The translations under genes were made by a program, and so were the position numbers. Below, piece by piece: positions 23,701-36,100 of a stretch of 64,000 bases of DNA. Positions within the stretch are counted from its first letter, which is position 1. Every line of letters starts with the position of its first letter. The stretch is from Blepharisma stoltei. Its lineage: Eukaryota; Ciliophora; Heterotrichea; Heterotrichida; Blepharismidae. The notes below the pieces were generated by a model that made no database searches, was not told the origin of the DNA, and was given only the letters and a program-made list of their open reading frames with translations. Location: positions 62,001 to 126,000 of the forward strand of contig CAJZBQ010000025.1 of assembly GCA_914767885.1 (NCBI GenBank). Direction: 5' to 3'.

Positions 23701-26700
23701 TGGATTTTTCGAATGGTTTTGCTAACTCACGGAGAAGGGGGAGTTTAGGAGACCTTGGCAAGCTTTTATATAACTTAGAAGCTGTAACAGACTCTATTAG
23801 AACTTTAGAAAAACAAATTAAAAGCAATTCTACCCAGGCTCAGAAGGATAGTAACACAAAGGTTTTTCTTGACCTTTTAGACGATTTAGACATAATTCGT
23901 GCGAATCTTTTAGGCGATTTTGATGAATGGAGCTTCTGTAATAGCGCTGAAATAATATCAAGACCTATTATACCTTTATGGAATTTTGAAAAAGAAAGAC
24001 CGAAAATCGATTATAGTAACCTTTATAACACACTCAGTAAATTTATATCAAATGTAATCGTTATTTAGGGGAAAAATATGATTACTGAGATAGCCTTAAA
24101 ACAAAACTATTCTGCAAATTCGAAGTTTTTATTTTTGAATGGAATTAGTAATGGTTTTGATTATTCAAATAAAACAGCCAATGAAATCATTAATTGTGAA
24201 ATAAGCAGAGTTTTGCTGACAGGGACAAATATATATGCACTTATCATCTTAAGCTAAGTTATTAAGCATCCTGCCATGAGGCTCTGACTATCCACCCCGT
24301 CTCGGCTCCAAAATGGCATCCGAGGACGCCATCTTGGATTTCCGATATAATTCACCTGTCACGGGATTAGCTCGCCCTGGACAAAGCCGCTCTTAGATAG
24401 CGCCCCGATGGTCTCGATGAGGAAAGACCATGTGGTAGGCAAATCCTGTCTACCCCATCTTACAGGGACAGGAAAAAGCTTCGGGGGAGAAATAAAACTT
24501 CCATCTTCGGCAAGGCATCCCCAAGGGATGAGGTCCTATTTCAGCACATCAGGATGGATCCTACCTTCTCCATAGGGAGTGTGCATCGGAGTCCAAGTTC
24601 CGTCAACGTCACCATTTTATTTCGCTTATCATCGTAGGAATGTTTATGCTTGTACTTCTTATCCTAGTGATCTGTGGATTCGCAGCACTAGTGTCTCGGA
24701 CTTGTGACGATTTTTGGAATTTTTTGCTAAATAAAGGACAAATCTCAATGGCAAGGCTTAAATCTGCCTCGCTTGACAGATTAATGGTAGTGCATGGCAT
24801 TGATTATAATATTGAAGCACCCTCTGAATCAATCAAAAATAACCGTTTTGTCCATAAAGTTAAGTCAAATTTATATATGAAATTCATGTGGAGAATTTTT
24901 ATATTTTTTTTAATTGCAGCTTCTTACTACTGTTTAATATGCTTTCACATGTACCCAAGCTGCGAAACAATGATGATAAAACGCCCGAAACTTTTAAACA
25001 ATTTTAATGCAAAAAGAGCTTTAATTTTTAGACTCAGCATTTTCGCAAGGGAATGCATGAGTCCTTATATGGTCTCAAATTTTCAAAATTCATATGATTT
25101 TCCTAATCCAAAAACAATGCTAAATAAAATTGTTTGGCATAAGAGATATTTAATATATAACTAATGATAAAGCCCGTTCTAAAGAAATATTTTTATGTAG
25201 AAATCTTAAAAAATCCCCTTTAGCGAGCAAAAATAACCTTAATCAAAGGACAGTAAATAAAACATATGACCTTAAGATTTATTAGGCTAAGTTATTAAAG
25301 ACAGGTAATAGACATATATGTGATTCAGTCATCAAAGATCTCTGCAACGAGGTTCATCTGCTTTGCGGCGATCTGTTTAATAGATCTAGTCATAGTCGGT
25401 ACTGGCCACCTCTTCCATGCCTTTAGGGGTCCATTCTTGAGGAGCTAGCTATGGACTTCTGCAGCCCTGATACGGACTATTGGATTACTTTGATTCTAAA
25501 ATTTGCTCCATTTAGATAACTACTGGAGAAAAAAAAACTACCCCCCCAGGCCATAACCTCTAGTTTCTCACAATAGGAATGTCCAAGTTTCTGAAAAATT
25601 CTGGCTCCTCCACTTACAATCACAGAAAACATCCAAAATCTTCCAAAATACACATTTGCTAAGGCTGCACTTATTCCTAACTTGTAGTTCATTCCAGTTC
25701 GCCTTGACTTCCAGATCTATACCAAGAGGGCAAGCCGACACATTTCACCACCTTAATGCATCATATGACCTTTTAAAGCTGAGAATAAAAGAGCTAAAAG
25801 ACGAAAATTTTTCGATTTTAATGTCTGAAGAACTATTAGACAGAATTTATAAGACCGCTAATTCCTCTAATGAGCTATTAAAATATGGAAGTGATGCTTC
25901 AGCTTTTGGAATCACAGACGAAATCTATAGTATTTCATATAAAACTTCAGTAAGTTCAGCTGAGTATTATCCTTATATTGCAAGAATCAATGCTGTCAAT
26001 AATGAAATTTTATATGAATTTTCACTTGCTGATCGTGATTCAAAAAATATGCTGCTCTAGGTGATTTTGACGTAAAATATTAAAAAATTGTATGGGATTC
26101 TAGCCCATTTATTTATGGGAAACTATAAACTTTACTTATTTTGAAAATATTCTGAAATCAATATTATGCAGCAGAGTTATATTATTAGTAATCAATTGAA
26201 TGCTATAATAAATATTACGATAATATACTCTATAGCAGTTTGTGTGCTATTTTTTGTCTATTATTGGCCTTATTTCAGCTATAAAGTAAAGCTGGTGTTA
26301 GCTATTTAGATGTTTCTGCATTCATGGCGTAAGCTGTGATTTCATAGCACTCAGTCACACATCGATACAGAGGGAAGATACCGATCTGACGGTAACAATA
26401 ACCAAAATTATCTGATTCTTCATGGTGGGCTTGGTAATATATATAGAGTAAAGCGGCATGGATTACCAACTGATTGGGTTGCCAGCCCAGAGATTGAGAA
26501 AAAAAGAATTTTTTTGGGTTAAAATGGATTTAAAAAGCCCAAGATGCAACGCCTGGTATGACACTGGTGAAAGTTCTGAATGATCAAAAGTAATCTAGGC
26601 TCTGCTGGGCTGACCCATTATACTTTGTATCTCAATCATCCCGCTTGGTAAAATCAAACCTTTAAGGAAGACTTGGTCTAGGCTATAAGAGCAGCTAGAA

Positions 26701-26890
26701 TTGCTTACTAGCATAGTTTTTCCCATTTTCCAATAGTAAAATTTGCCGGTTTAGCTAAATATGTACTTGAAGCAGCCTGACCTTTGGCCAGGCCTAAACT
26801 GAGACGCTATATTTAAATATATTCTATGAAGTAAAGCAATTTAATAGACTTTCAGTGCTTACAACTATATTGGTGATGGAATCTGAATAA
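20744..26890 (+). CDS. TmcB-like PAS membrane protein, paralogue 2
   Basis: Start MSKAWEKENTTFKF, with TGA as Trp in the fifth-codon position. Same architecture as paralogue 1, its closest relative in the array. The segments are broken by one MITE-A, two TA-bounded IESs, three retroposons and two 15-nt introns. After those are removed two single-base frame defects remain. Near 21065 (after CFYGT) the frame shifts by one. Near 21790, in EIQKNQYEF, a run of A is one shorter than the paralogues require. Both could be assembly errors (the second is homopolymer) or real lesions. If corrected the protein is about 1,368 aa. The PAS-like region is 22430-22760. The end is LTTILVMESE before TAA. Confidence 0.75.
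23328..23342 (+). other. 15-nt intron 1 of paralogue 2
   Basis: GTAAAAAATATTTAG, joining WVLFIV to ILSVIITM. Confidence 0.9.
23427..23747 (-). mobile_element. MITE-A acting as an IES (321 bp)
   Basis: TA at 23425-23426 and 23746-23747. MITE-A interior in reverse orientation. Removal joins SHTSKMSS to LGDLGKLLY exactly as in paralogue 1, so a MITE is here precisely tolerated within a coding exon. Confidence 0.93.
24054..24068 (+). other. 15-nt intron 2 of paralogue 2
   Basis: GTAATCGTTATTTAG, joining LSKFISN to GKNMITE. Confidence 0.88.
24249..24624 (-). mobile_element. Retroposon family R3 in paralogue 2
   Basis: 376 bp, GC-rich, flanked by CTTATCATC at 24240-24248 and 24625-24633. The complement of its right end (GACGTTGACGGAACTTGGA) matches the start of the insertion at 48378 in paralogue 5. 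Removal with one repeat joins NIYALII to VGMFMLVL in frame, restoring a membrane helix. Confidence 0.8.
25123..25255. other. IES, 133 bp, TA-bounded
   Basis: TA at 25121-25122 and 25254-25255. The boundaries lie in a longer repeat, TAAATAAAA. Removal joins NPKTML to NKTYDL, as in paralogue 1 (MVDKTYEYL). Confidence 0.85.
25274..25761 (-). mobile_element. Retroposon family R1 in paralogue 2
   Basis: 488 bp flanked by CATATGACCTT at 25263-25273 and 25762-25772. Same minus orientation and internal order as the copy at 4924 (TTATTAAAG near the left, GCAAGCCGACACATTTCACC near the right). Removal with one repeat gives NKTYDLLKLRIKELKDENF. Confidence 0.8.
26050..26181. other. IES, 132 bp, TA-bounded
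   Basis: TA at 26048-26049 and 26180-26181. Removal joins ADRDSKN to IISNQLNAI, aligned with DHDSKNIINDQLTQI of paralogue 1. Confidence 0.88.
26293..26828 (+). mobile_element. Retroposon family R4 near the 3' end of paralogue 2
   Basis: 536 bp flanked by AAGTAAAGC at 26284-26292 and 26829-26837. It resembles the two units at 39366-40168 (GGTCTAGGCT, GAATTGCTTAC, AAATTTGCCGG in the same order). Removal with one repeat leaves an open frame to the TAA at 26888. Confidence 0.7.
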
Positions 26891-27157
26891 AAATCAGGCT
26901 AATAGATTATTAAATTAATAATATCTTTAATAATTAAATGCTTTTTAACCCTGCAACCATGGCCTCACCATAATTTCGAAAAAGAGGATTTTGCTCTTTT
27001 ACCATAAGTTAAAAATTATACACCATTTTGTATATGAAGAAATCCCTGAGCAGCACATGAAACTTCGATAAAAGTCTCTATGAAAGCATCTGATAAAAAA
27101 AAGCGACAAAAATAAAAGAAACCGATTTATTACAAGCAAAGAGCTGCCAGACTTAAC

Positions 27158-30100
27158 TTAATTTTTATTCTTTTTTAATCGTTTTAATTTGATAATACAC
27201 TTTGCGACTGTAGAAAAAATCCCTACAAATCTTATAGCTGTTTTTCTGATATTTATATTAGCAGCACTACTTTTATGACCAGATGGTTTTTTGCTTTGCA
27301 TATGTCTGATAATCTCAATAAACTTATTACAAATTTCTGAAATGTCTTTATGTCTTTCATTTTCTTTAGCTTCTATTATATGTTTGTATCCTAAATATCG
27401 AATATCATGAGCATGGAATTCTAAAAACGCATGCTGGCTTTGAATTACTAAGCTCCATAGTCTATTATGAATATCTTCTAAATTTCATATTCAGTACTCT
27501 TCAATTGGAACTTCATATTTATGCAGAATTAAGGACTCCAGTTTGCGGTATTTATAGCTAAGCTCTGATATACCCATACTGTGAATTGTGTGCTTTATAA
27601 GCTCAATGTTTTCTTCATCAGCTACATGAAGTTGGTAAATTTTATTCATTCTTTCAGCGTATTTTCCTGATTTTGTATCGATTTCATGATTAGAAGTGAG
27701 AGGAGGGCAGCTTCAGTCACCTTTAATAGAAAGCAAATCATATAGTAGGCTACTTTCATTGGCAACTAAAAAGAAGGTATCTGCTGTGATTTTTCCATTA
27801 GAAATGCTTCAACAATCTCTATATAATTTAATGATAGTGTAATCTGAAATATTGGCAGAAATATTTTTACATATTGATTGGAAAATATTGAAACTTATAT
27901 AAGAATCTTCTCCGCCCACAAGACTGAAGCAAAAGGCAAGGAGGAGACAGAAGGTACCGGAAGTGACATAGACCCTCTGGCTGGAGTCGAAAACGGTAGA
28001 GCCTTCCGTACAGGAAGTCTTTGGTGGCTTCGCCATCAATATGAAATAGCATAAGAATCTTCTTGGGCTGGAGATTTTTCAAATAATTCTACAACTGATC
28101 TGTATTTCATCTGCTTCTCGTTTTTATAGTATTCTAGCATAATTCTCAATACGAGAGAGCATTCTAAGATCCTTATTCCTCCTTTGGTTTTGGATTTATC
28201 ATAAAGAATTGCTACTAAGTCTTCTAAATTTTCTTTTGGAATCTCAGTCATGACTTTTTCAATTATTTCTAAAACTCGGCTGTATTGAACAAAGTGAGCC
28301 ACTGCAGTCTTGGCTTGAGGATAATTTAGCTCTGGACCTCTAAACAACAAATATCTACAATGCAAAAAAAATCCTAACTCATCCAGCATAAGATCTTCGT
28401 TTAAAAATTCTTTAAAAGTGTTTATTTCCCACAATTTCTTTGAGTTTTCTTGAGAAATTCCTAATAAAAACTGAAATTTGATCTCGTCAGTTGCATCTCG
28501 CTTTCACCATTCAAGCTCTTTTACAACCCTTGAATTTTCGTCAATTGTAAATTGACCGAGCCAAGCTAGCACAAAGTCAAGGAACCTTGAAGGAGCCCTT
28601 AAAGGTGATGAGGCACATATTAAATGCTCAAAAAATTTTGAGTCATAAATTCCTCTGATCACCACATTTACCCAATTTTTAAAGGGCGGGCTGTATTTTG
28701 CCCTTTCTAAATCTGGCGCATCAAGAATTTGTGCAAAAGTTGGCCTAATGTATTTAAAATTTAATAAGTTGGCTTGATTGCTTTCTCTGCTGAATGACCT
28801 TGATAATAAATTATGTTTTGGTCTAAATAAAGATCCAGCTGTAGCTTTCAGCTTGTCGAAAACTGGATCAGATAGTGGCACCATAATTTCTAAGTCAGTC
28901 TGTGACGTATCTTTATCAGGCCCAATTAATTCTAAATTGGCTTGTGAAAGCTCTGAGTTTATTGCATCAAATTTTTTTTTCAGGTCGTTTAAGCCTTCTG
29001 TCTGAATTGAATAATTTTCATTTAATTCGGAATTTTTATTTTTTTCTGCCTCTAATTCTACTTTTAAAGATAAATTTTCATCAAAATATTTTTTGACTTT
29101 GGATTGTTCCTCCATCAATAAATTATCGAATTCTTTGGCATTTTTTTCTTTTTCAGATAGCAAATCTTTTACATTCCCAAGCTCAAATTGTAGCTTGTGT
29201 ATCATTAATTTGCAATTTTCGATTTTTTTCCTATATTTTTCTAATGTATCTTCAAGATTTGTTTTTTCTTTTAAAATAATTTCTGTTTTTTCTTCGTTTT
29301 GCTTAACTTTTAATGTAGGCTCATATAGTATTTTTTCTTGGTCTTTAAGAAATACTTCTAGCTTAGCCTTTTCCATATTTCAATGCCTTTCTTTTGCTTC
29401 ATAAAATAGTGATTCCCCAGCGTTTTTTTGAGATAAATTATTGATTTTCTTTTTCATGTCTTTTATTTTTCGTTTTGCTTTATTGCATTTTTCTGTCAAG
29501 TCTTTTACCAAATTTGAATTAATTTCTGCACTGTTTTGGTTTTCAAGTGATTTATCGAAAATTTCAACTAATAAGTCTATAGACTCAAAAGCCAGTTTTT
29601 CAATATGATGGCTTTCACATAAAGCATGCTGCCTATTTCCTGGAGTAAACCAGTTACACAGTATAAACTATTTTAATTTTACTGTTTTTGACATAATTTC
29701 TGCAGCCTTCTGTAGATTTGAAAACGGTAACAGCATTTGTCTCACATTTAGCATTTCCTGATGTAAAAAATACGTTAATTCTATTTCTTTCATTTTCCAT
29801 TCGAGAGTCAATTTCTTTGCATTCTTCAATCTCCATCATAGCATTTGCTGACGCTTGGCTAGAGTCCCCGCTGTTTCTTTTAAGCCGGAGATTGTATTTT
29901 TCTAAGTAGTCAATTGTAGCTTTTCTCGGCTCATATGATTTTGGTGATGCAAATGCTCCATGTCAAATGACAGTGGATTTTTGACACATTTCATCGAAGC
30001 ATTTGGTCGAAAATTAAGGTTTTTTTGGTCAAATGTCTCACTATCAAAAAGTTTCAACCAATTTTCGGACAAAAATACTTCGGTGAAATAGACACTGTCA

Positions 30101-30421
30101 AAAAGGCAATGTCATTGGGCCTGCACCCGATGCAAACATCAAGCTTGTATTAGGAGACGATAAGGTATCTCTATTTGAAGATTTTCTTGACATTGGCGAT
30201 TTTCTTATATTTCCTGTAAGCGTTCTTCTGGAGCTATGATATCTATATATAAAAGAATTCGGAGATTTTTTTGACTGATTGCTTTCAGGCGGGATTTCAG
30301 ATGATAAAGATTGCTTGGAAGTGTCATGGGATAAAGAAGTGTTGTGCATATGATGGGCTGGAGATAGATTATGGATTGAAAACCCTGATCTTGGCTTGGG
30401 AATTTGTTCATTTTTACTCAT
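27158..30421 (-). CDS. Large coiled-coil protein, unknown family
   Basis: Four pieces (30421-30137, 29953-29682, 29635-28064, 28050-junction removed, 27911-27158, keeping one copy of each direct repeat) join to 961 codons with no remainder, i.e. 960 aa. Residues 1-100 are Ser/Pro/Arg-rich (SQSKKSPNSFIYRYHSSRR). Residues ~190-450 are coiled coil (NLEDTLEKYRKKIENCK; VELEAEKNKNSELNENYS). The C-terminal ~480 residues are globular and helical (FFLHCRYLLFRGPELNYPQA; HDIRYLGYKHIIEAKENER) with a basic end KLKRLKKNKN. Several TGA codons are Trp (VKELEWWKRD, EEYWIWNLED). Layout suggests a cytoskeletal or ciliary scaffold, but I recognise no named domain. It lies between paralogues 2 and 3, on the opposite strand. 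Confidence 0.75.
27912..28050 (+). mobile_element. Retroposon R1, 5'-truncated copy
   Basis: 139 bp flanked by ATAAGAATCTTCT at 27899-27911 and 28051-28063. It matches the last third of the R1 copy at 44546-45271 (GGAAGTCTTTGGTGGCTTCG, then CACCAAT/GCCATCAAT). Truncation at the 5' end with an intact 3' end is the pattern of target-primed reverse transcription. Confidence 0.8.
29636..29681. other. IES, 46 bp, TA-bounded
   Basis: TA at 29634-29635 and 29680-29681. On the minus strand removal joins YVKNS to RQHALCESHH. Without it the frame ends at TAA in the insertion. Confidence 0.85.
29954..30128. mobile_element. MITE-D: inverted-repeat element with 8-bp direct repeats
   Basis: Flanked by GATGCAAA at 29946-29953 and 30129-30136. 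Inside, 29968-30100 has ~45-bp imperfect inverted ends starting TGACAGTG and containing TTTCATCGAAGCATTT / AAATACTTCGGTGAAA. Removal with one repeat joins SLMFAS to PKSYEPRK on the minus strand, in frame. No TA lies in or beside the repeats. An 8-bp duplication is usual for hAT-type DNA transposons; that link is inference. Confidence 0.7.
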
Positions 30422-30529
30422 TTAATTAGGAATATTATCGCACAGCTTTGTGATGGCTGAAAAATCAAATTTCTTGTAGATTTTTATGTTAAAGATAGTA
30501 AATTACTTTTAAATTTTTTTTATTTTTCT

Positions 30530-30925
30530 TACTCCCCCCCCCCCCTCCGTGAGCGAACAAAACCATTAGAAAAAATCGCCATTTTTTGACCAAAAACCCA
30601 CCCTCCGTGAGTGAACAAAAATTTTTTAATAGAGAAAAATTTTAATAGAAAAAAATTTTGCTATATAAGTGATAATTAGTATAATGAAATCTAGAGCTAA
30701 TTCTGTTTAATTTTAAACAAATTGCGTTTTAAAACATAAAATTTGCAAATTAAATTAGTATTTGCTTCCCAATTTTTGCAAATTAGGATTTTTTTTTAAA
30801 TTTCGAAAAAAATATTTTTTATAAAATTTATATATATAAATTGTTTTTTAAAAAAAAAAATTAACCCCCCCTCCGTGAGTGAACAAAATTTTTTTGTTCG
30901 CTCATGGAGGGGGGGGGGGGAGTTA
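30530..30925 (+). mobile_element. MITE-A, near full length
   Basis: TA at 30530-30531 and 30924-30925; nearly the same sequence as the copy at 8458, including the internal ATAATTAGTATAATGAAATC. Intergenic. Confidence 0.9.
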
Positions 30926-31019
30926 GTGTTTTGCTCTATATTACGAAACAAAAACACAAAGTGTTCTTGATATTTTAATATAAAAATATCTAAAATGTTT
31001 AGTTAAATACAAACCTCAG

Positions 31020-32040
31020 CTTGGATTCATAAAGTAGCTTTAAAACGCTTCTGAATTTAGCATCCGATTTGTAACTCTTTTTTGTTTATTTTCTACAATG
31101 TAGGGGTTTTTTTATTATCTTTATTTCCTTGTCCATTTTTTTCATATAAAATGCTTCCACACAATGATTGGGATCTTCTTGGCTAAATTGAATCTTTAGC
31201 TTCATTAAATAATTGTTTTAAGGATTGAGAACTATTTGGCCTTGAGTTCGGATTTGGCATCATTAACTTTTTAATCCACTTTATCATTTCTCTTGAGTTT
31301 TGGTTTGAAATTTGCTTCAGCAAAAGGAACTTTACAATCTCAGTCTGTAGAACTAGCTCTTTTTTATTATTTCCAGATCACGGGGTTTTAACTCTAAGTT
31401 GCATAAATAAGACTACCCCAACTCTAAAAAATCAACTTTACTTCCATTATGTCTCTTTTTAATATTTCTGGAGCTGTAAATTCAGGAGAACCACATATTT
31501 GAGTTAATTTTTCTGTATTTATGCATGAAAGTCCAAAATCGCCGATTGATTTTGGTGTTATTATTTTTTGAAACCATAAAGATGCTTTGCAACTTAAATA
31601 TTTTTAGGGCATTTAGTAGGTGTTCTATAAGGATAATGGCTTTTTTGTCCGTAATAGGACCATTTTTAGAATTCTTTGAAATAAATCACCCCCCTTAAGC
31701 ATAATCCAGGACTAAATGCGTATAATGAGGGCTCTCATATATTTTATGAATTTTTATGATGCTCTTGATCGATGATCAAGCTATTAATCAAATTCTGTTT
31801 ATATTTAACATAGAAGTGCTTTTCATTATCCCTTGGCTTATTCAGAAACCGTACAATTTTTCATAACAAACGGCTCAATTTCTTTCATACTATTTGGCAT
31901 TTTTTATTAAGTTTCATTGATTCAGTTTTTGATCTTCATAATTAATTTCTTGTGAAGTAAAGTATCGCTTTTTGACCTTACTGCTAGGGTCAGTTCAAAA
32001 AGAACCCAGCATGAATAAGATCGGATGGGGAATCAGTATT
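31020..32040 (-). pseudogene. Protein kinase pseudogene
   Basis: Kinase pieces appear in order on the minus strand but in shifting frames: IKIHKIYESPHYTHLVLDYA (hinge, near 31700-31780), GDFGLSC (metal-binding, near 31540), GSPEFTAPEI (activation segment, near 31480), then RVGVVLFMQLRV and a Lys-rich tail. A TAA follows VLDYA, and single-base shifts occur after RDIMEVK and before the DFG piece. The catalytic loop HRD is not visible. Short unseen introns or IESs could explain part of this, but no TA or 15-nt solution was found. Confidence 0.55.
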
Positions 32041-33119
32041 TCCCTCCTAAAAGCAGAAACCTTGAGACTAATCTATGTTTGAAAATATTGACTGCGGTTT
32101 AAAATTATTATCGATTTAAATAGTCAATATAAAATGGCTGGCAATTTTATCTTAGCCATTATTAAATGCTTATAATCAAAATTTGCATTTATTATAAGTT
32201 CTTTTGATTGGTAGAGCTTAAGAATAAATTCTGAAATCCTTTATTATTATCAATGAATTATAATATAATTTAGAAATTAATTAGCATTTGCAAATATAAA
32301 TAAGATGTTTTATATATTAAATTACTTTTCAAAATCAATTTGCTAATTTAATTTATTCTAATGTATTTTTATAAACTATTATGGCTTCCATTGATATAAA
32401 ATCATATTTAAACGGCATATTTGGAAAATTTATTTATTTTTCAGATCATTTAATTGGATCTGAAAATCACAGCATTCTTGAGTTGTGATAATTATTTAAG
32501 TCATTTTAATCAAAGATTCTGTGTAAATGCATGGCTGATTAAGCAGATTTTAGGAATTTAAGATATCACTTGCTTAATAGCTTAATTTTTAATTTCTGTT
32601 TTTGAAGGAGGGTACTAGATAAATCATTTGCCTGAGTATACAACAACCATTTACTTGGCGACCTTATCCCTAAATTTTTGGGTTTTTGAGTTTGAATACT
32701 TCGAGTTAATTGAAAAGCCTTGCATGAATATTATTAAATTCGAATTTATGGTAAAAAATATGCAGGCCTTTTAGGATTTTATTTATAAATTCAAGTGATG
32801 GATTTATAAAATTTAATTAGAATTTGAGGAAATATCATCATAAAAAAATTCACCTCTAGATTTTATAAAAAGTTCTTTAATTTAAGGAATTTATTTAGAT
32901 AACTAAAAATAAAGAGATATTTGATTAACAAACCTCTTCTTTTTTTCTTTAAATTATAAATTTTAATTGAAACTATTATATTATCATTGCATTTACTAAG
33001 TGTTTGATTTTTAAGACAATTAATACATGAATTCTGATTGTTTCTATTGAGTTAAATTTTATCGTTTTATAATTTTTTTTATCTATTACCCTGCTCATAA
33101 ATTTAATTAATTATAAAAA
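32041..33119. other. Intergenic, nothing recognised
   Basis: AT-rich; no credible frame or repeat on either strand. The last few hundred bases are presumably the 5' region of paralogue 3. Confidence 0.5.
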
Positions 33120-36100
33120 ATGCTTGCTATCCAGGAAGAAATGGACTCAAACCATAAAGCAAATAAAGATAATGATCGATTTTTATCCCAGACTCTATTT
33201 TCCAACAAATTTAAGAGCTATTTTTTTGGCTTTTTTGGGCACCTTTTTAAGATGAAATATAGCAGAAAAACAAAGTTTCAAGTCCAAGTCGTATATGAAA
33301 TTACCCTTAGCATTATAGTAGTATTACAATTGACGTCACTTACCTGGCACCCAAAAATGAATATAACTAATTGGGAATCTTACATGGATTTTTGGCAGTA
33401 TATAGGATTTCTAAGCTATGACGAAATATGTGCCGAAGCTCACAGTATGAATTTTTGCTTTTATGGCACACTTTCATTGATTGGAATTTGCTATGTCACT
33501 TTTGCAATTTTTGGAGTTTCTATTTATGCAGACAAAGAAATCTCAGCACGTTTTACAGTTGTAACTAGAAAAATTGCTTTACTACTAACAACTGTTTGCT
33601 TTATCCCAAGTACAATGATTTTTTTATTAGTTATTAAATATTCAATTGTAAATACTAATGATATTACAGAGTATAGTGGGTCTACAAAGGCAAGTGAATT
33701 AAATTATGGGCCAGCTGGTTTTATATTTGGGATTGTTTTTTTATTTTCCTTACTCCTTAATTAAATATCGAACATTAAGCATTTTTAATTTTTTCTTAAA
33801 AATTGTGTTATTTATTCTTAAATGTTAAAAAAACTTTAAAAATAAATTTGCTAATAAATAAATAAATTATTCGCTATATATTGGATTATAAGTAGTCTAG
33901 GGAAGATAGTATTTATAAATTTATCTTGTGAGAGTTTCTGCTGCGATGTCAAGCATTCTCATCAGAAATACAATATAAAATCAAGATCCAGCGTAAATCT
34001 TGACCTGCATAGAAGAATTTTTTATGTTTTTATGTGTATTTCTTATATCATTTTTGCTGGCTATAATATATATATTCATCAAGTTATAGTATCTGTATAT
34101 TCTTTTTATCTTGCTCTACAAGGAATATTGAGTTTGAACTATTATAATTCTATACAAAATTCAATTGCAGCTTGGAAAATAGCTTCAGTAATGACAAGTG
34201 CTATAATTTTTTTATTCGGGCAAATAATAGATAACCCTGCTGTCATAATTCTTTTTAATATTTTTGCGCAACCGTTAGTTTTACTCATAGTTATTCGATT
34301 AGTGCAACTTTATACCAAACATCTTCCAAATTTTGCTTCAAACCCTAAGAATCAGTTTGAATTTGAAAGAAAATATCGACATTTGCTTACTCTCTTTTTA
34401 AATTTCTTTTTTATAAGTATAATAGCTTTAATATCCGATTTTATTTGACAAAATCAAAAATTTAAATTGATTTTTTTAAATCGGCAGTGAAATAGAACAC
34501 GATTTAATCAAAATTAGCACTTTCAAAAATAATTTAATAAATTTATATATTTTTCTATAATTTTTTAAAAAAATATTAGCCCCTTTAATTTGAACAGAAA
34601 TTCAAAGGGGGAGTCACAAATGAAAATCTCGCTGAAAAATCTAAAGTTTTATATGCTCATATAAATAGATAGGTATTCCAAGGACTCACAGCTAAGCCTT
34701 TTTTTATTGTAAATAAGGTGTTAGCTGTTTATTTAATATAATTTATTTTTCAAAAAAGACTATCATTTTTATTAATTATGCCTTATTTTTACAATTTTTA
34801 TCAATTTTAAATAATTAATAAGAGAAGATATAACTCATTTTAAAAATTTTGCAAAATTAAGCACTTTTGAAAAGAACAAGCTTTTTGTTATTTGAGAATT
34901 CAATTTTTGTGTATTCGTGGTAAAAGATGAAAGACTAGCAAGAATTAAACTCGCTAAAATAAAACAGTTTAAATCCTCATTTGAAGGAGAAGTTCAAGAA
35001 TGGAGAATTTTTTGTTGGCTCATTATGAGAAAATGCAAGATCTTTCCTGACACCAATTATTTAGAATATTTGAAAGAATTTAACAGGATTAAAAATCAGG
35101 ACGAAACCTTATGCCACATGATAGTTGAGCTGCAATCTGAATTTTCTTCATCATCGCCAAGAATTGATAAAATTATAAATTTCGTGAAGCGGACTTCTAA
35201 CTTAGTCAAAGCAATCCAAAAAGGCTATAAAAACTTGGTAAATAAATATAAAAACCCAGAATCCTACGATATATATTCAACGTATCTTGAAAATATAATC
35301 AATAATAAAGAAGAAGCTGAATTAATTATAAGGAGAAAAGCCGGGCTTAATGTATATAGCAAAAAATCTGAGCAGTCTTTGGAACAGTATGGCAAAAATA
35401 CTGCAATTATGCTTTTAGCTTGCTCAGCCCATTCATTTGGAAAAATTCTATATTTAAATGAAAAAACTACCAAAATTTTGAAAATTTCTGGCTCAGGCTC
35501 TTATGAGACATTTTTAATGAATTTTATACCACAACCTTATGATGCGCTTCATGATAAGCTTATGAGGGAATTTGTGAAAAATTGTGACACAATTGATGTC
35601 CAAGGCCATGATAATTTATATCTCAAAGACCAGCTTGGATTTTTGATAGAGTGCAATATACTGATAAAATTGACTGCTTTTCACAACTGCCTTTATTTTT
35701 TGATTTCATTTAATAAAATAATTACTAATAAGCAAGCTGCGGTTATTTCTGATGAAGGGTTTATTACATGCCATTCTGAGCATTTTCCTTATTACTTAAA
35801 ATCAGAAGAAAAATACCTAAATAACAAAAAATTGTCTGATTTATTGCCAAACTTAAATTTTGAAAATCTCCAAGAAAATGAGCTTTTTGTATGCCAAGAA
35901 GGCACTATGACCAGAAAAACTTTATCAATATCAGACAAAACTATTAATTTTTTAATAATTATTCCCAATGAAAATGATATAAAAAATAGTCCTGAAAACC
36001 AAACTGATCATTCCGAAATAAGAGACACCACATGTGAAAATACCCAAGATTTAAGCATTTTTAGTAGCCACCTTGACAGGAAATTGCAGCAAACAAATTA

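Noticed and set aside
24605-24625. Start codon or coding exon in GC-rich blocks such as 24249-24624 and 48378-48764
   Set aside because: The blocks are flanked by target duplications and break aligned exons; frames in them are short and not shared between copies.
28778-29404. Plus-strand frames at 28778-29404
   Set aside because: Antisense to the coiled-coil gene; Ser/Phe-rich composition is the shadow of its Glu/Lys-rich frame.
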